Part shown: piece by piece, positions 44,799 to 55,797 of the stretch
How the letters are laid out: the number at the start of each line of letters is the position of its first letter
How positions within the stretch are numbered: position 1 is the stretch's first letter
Assembly: GCF_003573695.1 (NCBI RefSeq)
Contig: NC_039367.1
Span: 162,394,542 to 162,458,541, forward strand
Length of the DNA: 64,000 nucleotides
DNA from: Papaver somniferum
Taxonomy: Eukaryota > Streptophyta > Magnoliopsida > Ranunculales > Papaveraceae
Reading direction: 5' to 3'
Made by a program: the position numbers and the translations under genes
The notes under the pieces: generated by a model
The model's input: only the letters and a program-made list of their open reading frames with translations
Databases searched by the model: none
Told to the model about the DNA's origin: nothing

Positions 44799-45837
44799 AT
44801 GAAGAAAGACGCAGTTGCAACAACGTCATACTTTCCGGAAGAGATCCTCCAAGAAATCTTCTTAAGGCTACCAAGGAAGTCTCTTTCGCGATGCAGGTGC
44901 CTAAACAAGTCTTATTGTGCATTATTTGATAGCAGTAGTTTCAAAAAATCGTCTTTATTGCCGTTGTCAACATCATCATCAGTTTCATCTTTATTTCAAT
45001 CGTCAACATCAATGTGTGATTCTCATGAAATTGTTAACCGGATGGAGTACCCTTCCATATTTAAAGATTTTGATAAAGTTGAGTATTTGAATTCTGTATA
45101 TGGTTTCCGTTGGCTGCGTACTACTGCAAATAGTTGTGAAGATTATTATATTTGGGATTCCACAAACAATGAGTACAAGAAAATGCCCATAGCAAGAAAA
45201 GTAAAAATTGCTAACATACGTGGATATGGATCTGGTTACGACTACAAGAATGACGATTATAAAATGGTCAGGGTTGTTGTCAATTGGGCATCAAAGTGTT
45301 CAGATGTTGATGTATACATTGGGATTAAATTCATGGAAAATAATTCGGAAAATACCTTTCTATCTTTACTACAACGGAAGTCACGGAGTGCTCTATAATG
45401 ATGGTCTTCATTGGCTCGCCCGTACCTTTGGACAAGACACCACTATACTGGTCTGTTTTGATATTGTGAATGAGAGATTTGATGAGATAGCAATGCTGCA
45501 AGCACCTATGCCATATCCAGAAGAACCTTTAAAACATGACATGTTCTCTTTAAAAGTGGAAATATTGGGAGGGTGCCTATGCTTAGTTTTTCATGTTTTT
45601 AATGTCCGCATTGATGTATGGATGATGCAAGAATACGGGGTGAGAGGGGTGAGAGAATCTTGGACTAAAATATTCTCTGTTGCCCAGGAGGGTATAACTA
45701 GCAGTAAGTATGCAGAGTTTATATGTATATTCAAGAAGAATGAAAGCCTATGGGAGGTCGACGGGGATTTAGTTTTGCATGATCCAAACAACAAAATAGT
45801 TAGAAAACTGGTGTTGGATTCTGATGTCCGTTGCTGA
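44799..45837 (+). pseudogene. F-box/FBA protein gene with one frameshift, divergent subfamily
   Basis: ATG at 44799 opens with MKKDAVATTSYFPEEILQEI and FLRLPRKSLSRCRCLNKSY, an F-box, then a Ser-rich spacer, a degenerate SCNG region, IWDSTNNEYKKMPI and GSGYDYKNDDYKMVRV. Near 45312 the frame changes (DVDVY to YTLGLNSWKII), consistent with loss of two bases. The other frame then runs without a break through GVLYNDGLHWLAR, DVWMMQEYGVRG and RESWTKIF to TGA at 45837. A TATATATAC box lies near 44745. It is the only plus-strand F-box gene here and differs clearly from the minus-strand group, so it is an older relative. One frameshift could be a sequencing error. Confidence 0.85.
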
Positions 45838-46269
45838 TGAAAGACTTATATATCGTAGAACAGAATTATTACGTGAAGATTTGTGTGAAGATTGAGAGTT
45901 AGTTTATGTTTATGTTTTTGAGTTTTTCCATACTGAAGTGAACTAGTCCATGGATTTATCTCTTTTAACATAAGATCATTATTAAAGATTAAGAACCCCA
46001 TTAAAGAATACGTGCACCAACAAAGGGCCCTGAGCTTTTTGCAAAGGTCGCTATAAACATTTTTACGTCAATGCACATTATACCGTAATTATCCAGTTTC
46101 ATTTAGGTGGCTGATATATTTAGTCCTGCTTGCTATGACTGTTCTTTTTTCTTTTTAATCTAATAGATTTATCCATTAACAAAAGTTTAAGAGTATCTCC
46201 AAAGATGCCCGGTGAGTATATTTGTACATCTTGCAGTGTTCGATATTATTGGTACTCTAGATATATATA
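45838..46269. other. 3' flank of the F-box gene
   Basis: AT-rich, non-coding. Likely contains the 3' UTR. No other feature is seen. Confidence 0.4.
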
Positions 46270-46277
46270 CCACCAAT

Positions 46278-47408
46278 GTATGTTGTATTAGGCGCGCCTT
46301 AGGCGCCCTAGGCGACCACTGTTACTATTTGTGCTGTTTTTCCATTATGTTCACTACTTCAGTAATTAACCAAGAACTTCCTGCTGATCAAGATCAGTAC
46401 GTCAGTGATTATATTAACCAAGAACTTCTTGCTGATCAAGATCGGCACTTAAGAGATTGCCATCGGGATGTTTCTGCCGTACAACTTTAGGAACTTTCGA
46501 ATGGAAAATGGAGGAAGCGATGATGAAAACTATATGATCTCTCTCTATATATAGTTACATTTTACATTAAGATATATCAATTTTGCTTTCCACATTTTCG
46601 TCATTAATGCCCTTGATTGATCCTTCTACAGTCAAAGTACCAAAATTCAGTCAGGACAATCACGCCACCATTCATTATATTTCTTACCATCTCTTGAGCG
46701 GTGATTGATAGTATAATAAAGGAAACAGAGTAATGTTTTTGAACGTTTATAAATTGAGTTTCCATATGCATTGATAGTGTATATAGTTTCCATACTTTGA
46801 TCATGCATTGTCCATGCATGATGCAATGGGTTGACATTGCCGTGATTATGAGGTTTCCTTATTTTAACCGCTGATTGAGGGTAAAGGTTGCATGTAACAA
46901 TTTTATTATCTCACCGTTAATGAAGTTTCCACATTTCAATTACTAATTGAGGATGAAATCGATATGTATAGCAATATTATTATCTCGCAGTTCATGATGT
47001 TTCCATATTTCTATCCTTGATTGTTGCTGTGTTTCCAAATTTTTATCATTGATTGTTGCTGAAATTGATACTACACTAAATACTTATGGAGAATATTATT
47101 CATCAATGAGAATAAATCATGCTTCTCGACAATCAACCATCAAATACGGAAAGAAAAGTTTAACGAAAAGTAATTTAGGATAATCAGGGGAGAAAATCAA
47201 ACAGAGGTATTTATAGTCGAGTTTTTGGTCGCCTAAACATACCAAGAGGCGCCTTTGGCGCTTAGGCTAGCGCCTAACACTTCCTCCAGGCGCCAAAAGC
47301 GCCAAACTCCCTCGCCTAAAGCGCTGGCATTGAATGTTGTGTAAAATAGGATTCCTCGGGCGCTGGTGCTGCGCTAAGCGCCAAAGGCGCTCGCCTTTTA
47401 CAACATAG
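46278..47408. mobile_element. non-autonomous hAT element with 8-bp target duplication
   Basis: CCACCAAT flanks both sides (46270-46277 and 47409-47416). The termini are GTATGTTGTATTAGGCG and, in reverse complement, CTATGTTGTAAAAGGCG, 14 of 17 identical. Reiterated AGGCGCC-type motifs fill the subterminal regions, densest at 47215-47400. The interior has no transposase. It contains a short coding-like stretch with a 16-residue tandem repeat and several diverged copies of a TTTCCATATTTCTATCATTG-like motif. Confidence 0.85.
46365..46460 (+). repeat. 48-bp tandem repeat encoding a 16-residue unit
   Basis: Two units encode INQELPADQDQYVSDY and INQELLADQDRHLRDC in one open frame (46212-46490). It lies inside the hAT element and may be a captured exon piece. 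No family recognised. Confidence 0.6.
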
Positions 47409-47416
47409 CCACCAAT

Positions 47417-48150
47417 TACCAAAGGGGACGGAGTATCCGAAAATCAATGCTTGTCTGAATCTATAAGACCCTTCATAGTTCGCATAAATGTTTAGGAACG
47501 CTTACATGAAATGTTTAGGGGTACATTGGTCCAAGTGTGGATATCGATCTTATGCCTTTCTATAACATTTGTTAAAATTGTTATTGGTTACTTACTGTCA
47601 AGTCCTCACTGAGGCATCTGTGTAGCTCTGAACTATGGGTTTCTATTTGTATCGGTTAGCATCGGTTTGATGCTATAGATTTTTCGCATCTTCAATCACG
47701 CATGTTGAGTATATAAACTTATACACCTTGCAGCGCTAGTTAGATATTACTTGTACTCTGAACACCACCAATCCTCATGTAGTAAATCCTTCTTATTACT
47801 CTATTTATTTGGTTTCCTTATTTATCATACTCTTAATCGAGCAGTTCTTGTATGTTACAAGACTTAGCTTTCCAAGTTTAGGTAGATTTCCTATTTCTTG
47901 ACTTGGTCTGTGCCTAGTTTAGGTAGGGATGATGAGTTAGATGCAAACGTGGATGACATCTAATGTTGGGTGCACTGGGTGCACGAAATGTGGGTGCCAT
48001 ATATCACCTTTGTAAGTCTTATTGTTTAGAAAATAAATCTTTTAATTATCAATTACAATTTACCATCTTGGTTGTTTTCAATTACATAAGTTTCCGGCGA
48101 AGTTTAAACTCTCTTCGCATCTACAATAATTATTTTTGCTTTCAAACCTA
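47417..48150. other. non-coding stretch, possible LTR remnant at its end
   Basis: No gene is seen. TTGGTACCACAGCCAATG at about 48164 is weakly like a tRNA-iMet primer-binding site and precedes a gag-like region, so the preceding few hundred bases may be an LTR. Confidence 0.3.
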
Positions 48151-48159
48151 TCTTGCTAC

Positions 48160-48999
48160 ATTAGTTGGTACCACAGCCAATGTTTTTAGATTCTTATCTA
48201 AAAACCGATCCTTAAATTGCATCCGCAACTCTAACCCTATAAATCTTTTCTTATGTCTATAAAAATAGTATATACAAAACTTAAAACTAACCTATTTATA
48301 AAACATGAAACTAGTTTAACAAAATCCCTTAGCGATTCCCTTACCGAAGCTTTCTCAAAGAAGCTTAAAACACATGAAGAACACATGGTCATGATAGCCA
48401 AACATGTAGGAATGGAAGATAAAGACATGCTAGGATTGTTTGACGATATAGAAGAAAAGAAGGAAGATGAAAGAAAAAACGTTAAGAAACATTTTTTTTT
48501 TCACAATATTGATATTCCTGAAGAGGTTCTACATGAGCTAAAACAAAATAAATAGTTATATTTCTAGATAATCCAAGGAAGAAGATTACAATTCTCAATA
48601 TCGACAGTGATGAAGATGATGAGTTGGAAGAACAACATGAGAAAAGATGGAACACTACCTGAATACAAGTTGAAAGCTGACATACCTAATTTCCATGGAG
48701 GTTTACAGATTTAGGAATTGATGGATTGATTTTATGAAGTAGAAATTTTTTTCGGATTCATAGAGGTACCTGACCATTCCATGGTGAAACTTGTTGCATA
48801 TAAACTCAAAGGAGGGGAAGCATCTTGGTAGGAGAAACTGTGTTAAGATCGAATAAAATATGATAAGCCTCTTATACGTACTTGGGAAAAAATGAGAAAT
48901 TTAATTAGGGATAAGTTTTTACCAAGAGATTTTAGACAGCAATTGTTTATAAAACTTCAGAATTGTCGACAAGGAGGAAGATTGGTTGAAGAATGTTGT
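48160..48999 (+). pseudogene. chromovirus gag fragment, degenerate
   Basis: An opening frame (48253-48555) with charged helices leads, after frameshifts and stops, into the gag core: YKLKADIPNFHGGLQ, EVEIFFGFIEVPDHSMVKLV, AYKLKGGEASW, TWEKMRNLIRDKFLPRDFRQ and a final KLQNCRQGGRLVEE. These are the capsid landmarks of plant Ty3/gypsy chromoviruses. At least four stops are present. Pol is absent. The protease-RT fragment at 24.4-25.4 kb could be from the same family. Confidence 0.75.
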
Positions 49000-49609
49000 T
49001 TGTAACCAAAATTACTTTTAGGCACTAAACACCATTGTTTGTTGATGATAATGTGAAATTAGAGCTAAAAAACGATAACTAAAGGAGACATAGAATTTAA
49101 CGTGTTTCGGCAAGTGATGCCTACATCCAAGGAGGAATCCTATAGGGAGAAGTTTTATTGATATGACGATTACAATAATTCTTGAATGGGTTAGCTAACC
49201 TAGGATTCCATCTCCTCTTAGGGTTTAGGATACATGTATTTATATTGTTTATGTAACCGTAATTATGATAAAAACTTGATATGCAAGCAACGTGGAAAAC
49301 AAGACTTCTAGAATCTTCTTTCACAGACTAACGGGCTTGATTAGCGGAAACAAAAAATCATGTGTTCAATAAACTTTTATATGCACTTGGGGCAGCAACA
49401 TTATCGAGTTCGAGGTTCGTGGATATCGTTAGGGTTGATGAAAGCGTTACGAGGTTGAAGGAACCGTTGCGAGGTTAAAGAAACCGTGGTGAGGTTGAAG
49501 AAACTAGTTGAAATAGTGAAGAAACTATTAAAAATTGTTGAAGAAAGCGTTATGACAGATGAAGGAACTGTTGCGAAGCAGTAGCAGAATGTGTTGCGAT
49601 TGCAGTAGC
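49000..49609. other. transposon-like debris with short repeats
   Basis: GTGTTTCGGCAAGTGATGCC and TACATCCAAGGAGG at about 49100 resemble LTR-internal sequence of plant Copia elements. From 49430 to 49590 a loose short repeat on the theme GAGGTTGAAGGAACCGTTGC recurs about six times. No gene. Confidence 0.3.
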
Positions 49610-50045
49610 CACTACACCATTTCTAGGATTTTGTCACAGGATATAACTGTTACTTATTAAGTTTGTAACGGTTATAACTGTAGTAAATAGGACGTTATTA
49701 ATAACTGTGATGGTGTTTTGTGGCGGTTTTATCTGTGACAATAAACAGATAAGTCAAATACAAAAACGTTACAATAATTAATAGCCACAATTGACCTAAT
49801 TTTATGATTGTGACACGTGTCTGTATTGTCACATTTATCTTAACAGTTTTATCTGTTACTCTATATTTACCACGATTGAGCGCCCGACACGTGTCACTTT
49901 TTCCACGATTACAGTAACACTTTTAAGTGTTGCCTACTATTTTGCAACAATTTTTTTCAGAACACCTGTCATCCTTTTAAGCGCTTACTCTTGAACGATG
50001 ACGCGTGGTTTTTTAATTACACTTGTTGTCACAGTTAAACCTGTG
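49610..50045. mobile_element. CACTA-type terminus with subterminal repeats
   Basis: CACTACACCATTTCTAGG begins at 49610. It is followed by many short copies of GTGACA, TGTCAC, TAACTGTTAC and TATCTGTGAC in both orientations over 430 bases, the usual CACTA subterminal pattern. No TGGTGTAGTG partner is found downstream in the window. Confidence 0.5.
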
Positions 50046-50420
50046 ACAATTTTTTAAATTACAATTAAAGAAAATGGATAGCCCAAACTATTTTCATGGA
50101 CCTGGGCATCCAGTTTGTTTACAGGCCTGCAATCACGAACCTGCACTTTCAGTTTACAGGTCTGAAGCACAATAAACATGCAACTATCCATATTTTATCA
50201 TCCATACATCCTTTACAGAAACACACATATAAAGGAATACTTTTATTCATTATGAAATCTACCCAAGAACAAGTACTCTCGGATAAAAAAGATCCTCTCC
50301 AGCTACTTTGCTGGTACAAGAATGAAGGTTGCAGGTACGGCAAATGTAAGCAGCTGGATGCTCAACTCCAAAGCTCAAACACCTGAGATCTAACAAGAAA
50401 TTTAAGGAAGTCAAATTAAG

Positions 50421-50500
50421 GAGGGGGAAGGTCGGTCACTAGAAACTGAGGGGGAAGGTCGGTCACTAGAAACTGAAGGGGGAAGGTTGGTCACTAGATA
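50421..50500 (+). repeat. 27-bp tandem repeat, about three copies
   Basis: The unit GGGGGAAGGTCGGTCACTAG plus AAACTGA repeats at 50421, 50448 and 50475. The third copy has small changes. Confidence 0.85.
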
Positions 50501-50515
50501 TACCTGAAGAGCACA

Positions 50516-50905
50516 ACCAAGATCAAGAACAGAAGCACCTAGTTTTTTCTTTAGCTGCACCAGTTTCATCATTGGCATCTAATACGCCTGACCTGTCCAA
50601 CAATAAAAATTGAGCATAAATATTAGTGAATGACACAAAAAACAGACAGAAGGGCATCTTAGATGCTACTTCACTACTACTTGATGTTAAGCTCATATAA
50701 ACCACTTATAATATGCCATAGCACCACCTACATTATGAGCTCAGTGGTCATGAGAGCAGGTGAGGAGTTGAAAGGAATGATTGGATTAAGAAAGATGGAG
50801 AACATTACAAAAAATTAAAGTGATAGGGTCAGTAGACATACCTAAATAGGACAACCAGGATCAAGAACAGAGGCACCTAGTTTTTTCTTTGGCTTCACCA
50901 GAAGA
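50516..50905 (-). other. duplicated exon-like segment, unknown gene
   Basis: Two minus-strand copies, near 50516-50585 and 50845-50905, read LVQLKKKLGASVLDLGCALQ and LVKPKKKLGASVLDPGCPI. Each is followed by a donor-like GTATRTC. They look like a duplicated exon with flanking intron. The gene is not recognised; the kinase pseudogene lies on the same strand just upstream. Confidence 0.35.
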
Positions 50906-51169
50906 GAGCAAGGGAGGAGTTGAAATTTTGGGGTTTGTGTAATGGCATCACAAACCTAGTTAGTACAGCAAATAAGTTGGATAGTTTTTCGGCTTTTACG
51001 TAATTTTCAAAAAGTTAAAAAGTTATCTATCTACCTAGTACAAATTTCTAGAGTTCACATTGACACAAAATTGGAATTGAGGAATATAAAAGCTATTACT
51101 TCCATGTAATACGCACTAGAGAATGTAAGAAAATCCAGGACATATACAGGGAAGGGCGCTGCCTCACCT

Positions 51170-51625
51170 TAAATACATCAGCATAAGCAGCCTACACGTT
51201 GTACATGCCCTCAAATGGCATCGATTAGTCAATAACTCCCACAGAACAATACCGAAGCTGTAAACATCAACCTATTGTAATGTTTCTTCTACCCCTGCCG
51301 CAATGTGACAGTGTTGTACAACTGCAAGCACATGCTAACTGCTGGTAAAACAATCTTATGAAAACAAAAAGGACAAATGAAAATAATCTTTGTGTCCGTA
51401 GTTTTGTTTTCTATGCCATTTTTCTTCATGTTTTTTTCTTTTGATGAACTGGAAAGAAAATAGGCTAAAGGGTCAAGAGTGAGAACCTCGGGAGCCATCC
51501 ACCAATAGGTTCCGGTTTTTGCAGTCATCATGTCAGTCACCGACTCTTCTCTAGCAAGACCAAAATCAGCAAGCTTCACAGACTTCTGATTTGCAGTAAA
51601 TAAGAGGTTATCTGCATCATGAGCA
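51170..51625 (-). pseudogene. ATN1-like Raf-type protein kinase pseudogene (two exons)
   Basis: Exon A (about 51625-51487) reads [20 protein letters not shown], then [20 protein letters not shown] and MAPE, ending at a GT donor. Exon B (from 51321) reads [10 protein letters not shown], a TAG, KKHYN, a shift, then VDVYSFGIVLWELLTNR, a second shift, MPFEGMYNV, another TAG and AAYADVFK. The order and spacing match plant ATN1-like Raf-type MAPKKK kinases, which phosphorylate Ser/Thr in the cytosol. The catalytic HRDLK loop is lost (H followed directly by DADNLL). The N-lobe and C-terminus are not seen. Confidence 0.8.
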
Positions 51626-52214
51626 TTTATTCGTTATTCTTTAACACGGAAAGCATGGAAAAATAAAAAGTTGCTCTATATGTTATGATATATACTAATA
51701 CACATTCCATACCTCAGACTCAATTCGAGAATACCAAACTATGAAATTTAAAGAACAAATTAGTGTACCAAAGCAAAAGAATCAACATCCATATAAGTTC
51801 GGGCATAGATATTTGATGTACCTAAAACTTCTACCTCCAAACTCATGGTCATAACACATCACAACAACTGAGCAATAACCCCAATCCACAATGATCTATG
51901 AGCAGTGCCTTTAGGTAGGTGGAACCGACATGCCACCAGTCTAAATTTTTAGAATTTCTACGCTACAAAATGCAGTAAAGAAAAAAAAAGAATGATACAA
52001 ACAAAAAGTAATCAGATAAAACATTCAACAATTATCCATCATGACCTCACTAAGAACCCACCTCCAAGAACATACATCCAAAGTCATACCATTAAGAATA
52101 GGGCACACTATTGGCATGACTCATCTTAACACAAAATGAACAAAGTAATTGCTGCATGTGCTGCTATTCTCACCTTTCTGCTCATAGTTAGTGGTACAAC
52201 TCAGTGGGGTATGG
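51626..52214. other. intron-like AT-rich DNA
   Basis: No coding or repeat signal. It may be intron or flank of the kinase pseudogene. Confidence 0.35.
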
Positions 52215-52370
52215 AGATTATTGCACCATATGCAGAAGCAGATCCACCACCTGTCTCGAATTGTGGCTTTGCTGCTGGTGCAATTGATCTTCCATCTCTG
52301 CAACAGATAAAGCTTCTCTTTCCTCGATATCCATGCCGCTGTCCTGGTCACTGTTGGCAGGTTCCATATC
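52215..52370 (-). other. exon-like segment, acidic and Gln-rich
   Basis: The minus strand after an acceptor-like GTGTGTAG reads MEPANSDQDSGMDIEEREAL then SVAEMEDQLHQQQSHNSRQV. The composition and the preceding splice-like site suggest a former exon. The plus strand is also open here (52136-52465), so the coding strand is a judgement. From 52470 to 52752 I see nothing. Confidence 0.3.
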
Positions 52371-53653
52371 AGCGACCACCTACACACCAGAATAAGATGC
52401 ATTTAATTTCATATTGCAGCTTACTAATGAAACTAATGTGTTTCCATAGTGATCAACTGGAATAGATATCAAACGTGTAGACGATTTCTATAATGGAACC
52501 ACTTTTTCCAAGTCGAAAATGTCAAGTTGACAAAGTAATTCTTCTTAATGCGACGAGCAAAAGACACAAACTGATTCCTATACTTGAAACTAATTATTGC
52601 GCAAAAAATTTCTTCCACATCAAAAGGAAAAAATAGCACCATGGCTTCTACATATATCAAAACAACCATACACCATTTTCCCACTACATTTATATTTTAT
52701 TCCACAGATGTGACTCAAAACCCTCTTTAAAGCACCCCAAGTATACGCATATAACACTGTTTATGGGTGAAAATCGTTTCTGCCGATTTTGGTAATTTCG
52801 GTAGGTGACTGAGAAACAAATCTAAACCCTAAACAAATGTATTGCACGGGAGTACTTTAGATTCGAGAGATCAATCTGTACAACTCCGGCCTAAACCAAG
52901 AAATGGTCGTTCCGGATTTGCATCAGTCACAAAGAGGAGGAGAAGGGCTAGTTTAGGGAGGGAAGCGAAGAGAGTGTTGAGACCAGAACAGTTCTGGAAG
53001 AGTGGTACTTGACTTGTATCAGAAGGTGAAAGCTTTTTGGAAAGCTAGCAAAGTTGCCTTTCTGAGTATTGTATTTCTCCTGACCAAAAAACTTATTGTC
53101 TTGGTGGAAATAGGTAAGACCTATTTATAAAAGTCTAAGTGGAACGTACTCTGGCCTCGTAAGAAAAAGAAACGGATGAGTTAAATGGGAAGAGGTGGTA
53201 ACGCCTGGTATTGATGGAATTTGATGGAACTTATGTTCCATAATGAAAGAGCGTTTCACCATTACTTCCTGCATTTACTAACCGTTTTATTCTTAATACA
53301 CTGTCTTGAAATAGGCATTTGTGTATGCCGCACGCTGTAAACTGCCAAACCAAAACCCTAAAGAGCATCCCCTAGTTTGTGACATGTATTTATGTCTCGA
53401 GTGTTTTCGTGGAAAACGTGTAGCATGTCGCTGGTGTTTGATAAGTTGAGCTTGAGAGATGTGTATGCTCAGTGGCGACCTTCGACGGTCGAGATTTTGC
53501 ATCTTGAGAGGAATCGTGGCCTTTGATGTAGGCGCGGCGCGGCATGCCAAAGTGCAAGGGTTTCATGGCATGTGCCAATGGATTGTGTGGAATTCCTTGG
53601 CTGTAGGTTGTGCATCGGGTGCAGGTGGCAATGCCAAAATGCAAGTGTTGCAT

Positions 53654-54030
53654 GGCATGTCCCAATGGCGCGTGTGGCGGCTTGGCCCAAGGTTTGCACG
53701 GCTTGGCATGCTAGGTCGCAAGCGTCTCTTGGCATGTGCCAATGGCGCGTGTGGCATCTTGGCCCTAGGTTTGCACGGCTTGGAATGCTAGGTCGCAAGC
53801 GTCGCTTGGCATGTGCCAATGGCGCGTGTGGCGTCTTGGCTCTAGGTTTGCACGGCTTGGCATGCTAGGTCGCAAGCGTCGCTTGGCATGTGCCAATGGC
53901 GCGTGTGGCGGTTTGGCCCTAGGTTTGTGTGGCTAGGCATGCTAGGTCGCAAGCGTCGCTTGGCATGTGCCAGTGGCGCGTGTGGAGGCTTGGCCCTAGG
54001 TTTGCATGGCTTGGCATGTGCCAATGGCGC
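53654..54030. repeat. 77-bp minisatellite, about 5 units (short LTR)
   Basis: The unit contains GGCATGTGCCAATGGCGCGT, GTGGCGGCTTGGCCCTAGG, TTTGCACGGCTTGGCATGC and TAGGTCGCAAGCGTCGCTT. It is GC-rich compared with the surrounding DNA. Open frames across it are by-products of the repeat. Confidence 0.9.
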
Positions 54031-54044
54031 GTGTGGCGCAATGA

Positions 54045-54460
54045 TTGTGCAGCTCGAATTTGGCACGGTTGCCGTGAAGCGCAATGATTGTGTGGCTTGG
54101 TTTTGGCATGGTTCCCATGATGCGCAGCGATTGTGCGGCTTTGGTTTTGGCATAGTTGCCATGATGCGCAGCGATCGTGCGGCTTGGTTTTGGCATAGTT
54201 TCCACGATGCGCAACGATTGTGAGGCTTTGGTTTTGGCATAGTTGTCATGATGCGCAGCGATTGTGCGCCTTTGATTTTGGCATAGTTTCCATGATGCGC
54301 AGCGATTTTGTGGCTTTGGTTTTGGCATAGTTGCCATGATACGCAGCGATCGTGCGACTTGGTTTTGGCATGGTTGCCATGATGCGCAGAGATTGTGCGA
54401 ATTTGGTTTTGGCATAGTTGCCATGATGCGCAGCGATTGTGCGGCTTTGGTTTTGGCACA
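54045..54460. repeat. 43-44-bp minisatellite, about 10 units (short LTR)
   Basis: The unit contains GCGGCTTTGGTTTTGGCATA and GTTGCCATGATGCGCAGCG. It follows the 77-bp array directly and ends at the LTR edge. Confidence 0.9.
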
Positions 54461-54492
54461 CGTTTTCTTTTCCCTTCTCTTCTTTTTTTTTT
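54461..54492 (-). promoter_or_regulatory. candidate polypurine tract of the minus-strand element
   Basis: The plus-strand run TTTTCTTTTCCCTTCTCTTC, extended by Ts, is a purine tract on the minus strand, directly before the 3' LTR copy. It supports the minus orientation set by the PBS. Because the LTR start is deleted here, its original distance is uncertain. Confidence 0.5.
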
Positions 54493-54501
54493 CGAAGAAA
54501 A

Positions 54502-55224
54502 ATGTCTAACTCAAGATTGCAGGAAGGATCTGAGGAAGGGTCTGATTCTGGAGACGATTCTGAGATAGAGGTTCGTGAAGATTTTCCTCAAGCTGTGACT
54601 ACTACTGGTGCCTTGGAGATGAAAGTTGATCAAATGAAGAGCATGGACACGACTCGAACAGCGGAGGATGTTCCGATGACCGTTAATGCAAACGTGGAAG
54701 AGAACCCTTCGCCATTCGTGGGTCTGGTTGCAGGTGCCCCTTTAGATCCCCCGTACTTGGTTCCTTACCCAGGTCATGTGTTGGTCGGCGGCTTCAGTGT
54801 GCTAGCTAAGTACGAGGTATTGTATACCAAGATCTGGGAAAGACATGGACACATTGCCACGCCCTAGAAGATCACCAGTCGATTCTCACTGGTCAAACGT
54901 GTGGAAGAAATCATGTCTTCAATCGAGGACATGTGCGAGGTGACTGGCCATACTATTTCTGAGGACGTCATCACCAGTTGGAAGTATCATCATGATATGT
55001 GTGTAGAGAACGAGTTCAACGTTCCATGGTTCGTTAAGGGCTTCGCTGAGATCCAGAAATTGAAAACCGTAGTAGTCGAAAGTCTTTCTGCGGATGAAAT
55101 TACACAGCAGGAGGCAGAAATCAAAGAACTTTCCAAGACGTTGACTTTGAAAAGAGCGGCTCTCGAAGATGCAAGGGTGGCTTTCTCCAAGAAGAGCAGA
55201 CCCCTGTTGGAAAACTTTCCCTAA
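54502..55224 (+). pseudogene. PEARLI4-like cargo ORF, antisense to its element, one in-frame stop
   Basis: ATG at 54502 starts an acidic, Ser-rich segment (SEEGSDSGDDSEIEVREDFP). A TAG at 54865 (codon 122) interrupts the frame, which continues in the same register to TAA at 55222, 240 codons in all. The C-terminal half has the layout of the plant PEARLI4 (phospholipase-like) domain: YEVLYTKIWERHGHIATP, a helix pair (VEEIMSSIEDMCEV), W-K-Y at the middle, FNVPWFVKGFAEIQKLKTV, then a heptad-rich tail (EIKELSKTLTLKRAALEDAR). The function of that domain is poorly known. It lies beside the 3' LTR on the strand opposite to the element's own transcription. The match is by layout only; a hypothetical protein of another family is possible. 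Confidence 0.55.
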
Positions 55225-55797
55225 ATTTTTCTCGGTCCTTTTCAAACTTTTGCTTAGCTTTTTTTTTTGAAAGGCACACAGGGTGTCTGGTTTGAAGTTT
55301 GAATGATTTTTGATAGACGGTTGGTATTTTTGACAATACCGGATTAATAGTATTATTCTGATTATGACTTGTGAATAGGATATCGTATCTCTGAAAGTGT
55401 GTATCGGTAATTGTCACAAGATAAGCACAGTATGACGGTTTTCATCGAGAATCCTAAAAAAATGAATTGTATATTTCGCCCAATCTAGACTTACTCAGTT
55501 TTCTGGGTCTCCTAATGAAAAAGGGATCCTCCGTGTGTAAGATCGAGTTTTGTGGGGAAGCACCACGGAGATTATGGAAAGTCCCTTGTCGTTTTGAGTC
55601 ACTTGATGACTGGATCGTTTGCTTTCGGTTTCTGTGAAGTCTCAGTCGTCTCTTGCTGTTTGCGACTGGTAACCAGGTTGTCTGGTAGTCGAGTTGTGGA
55701 TCCCTGAACAGATCGCTTTGTTCGTCTGTCCTGATGCCTGGATCGAAATATGAGATCAAGGATTGAAAACTGACATTGTAACCGAAAGATCAACCCT
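55225..55797 (-). other. non-coding leader of the minus-strand element
   Basis: Lies between the PBS and the cargo ORF. Minus-strand frames of 90 to 100 codons have no domain. It would be the 5' leader, with packaging signals, of the element RNA. Confidence 0.4.

Larger units (their letters stand above)
52758..54460 (-). repeat. 3' LTR (short copy) of the minus-strand element
   Basis: Matches 55816 onward nearly base for base for its first 770 bases. It then carries about five 77-bp units and about ten 44-bp units. It lacks the terminal 150 bases found in the other LTR at 58955-59109. TATAAATA (complement near 53128) is the probable promoter. Confidence 0.8.

Noticed and set aside
50096..50386. 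Plus-strand 96-codon frame
   Set aside because: No domain and no neighbouring exon; lies in CACTA-like non-coding DNA.
52136..52465. Plus-strand 109-codon frame with a signal-peptide-like start and several Cys
   Set aside because: It overlaps a minus-strand exon-like segment with a splice-like border. There is no supporting context, and the hydrophobic start may be the complement of intron sequence.
53293..54461. Open frames up to 205 codons on both strands in the short LTR
   Set aside because: They are by-products of the 77-bp and 44-bp tandem repeats. Several frames on both strands are open at once and no domain is present.
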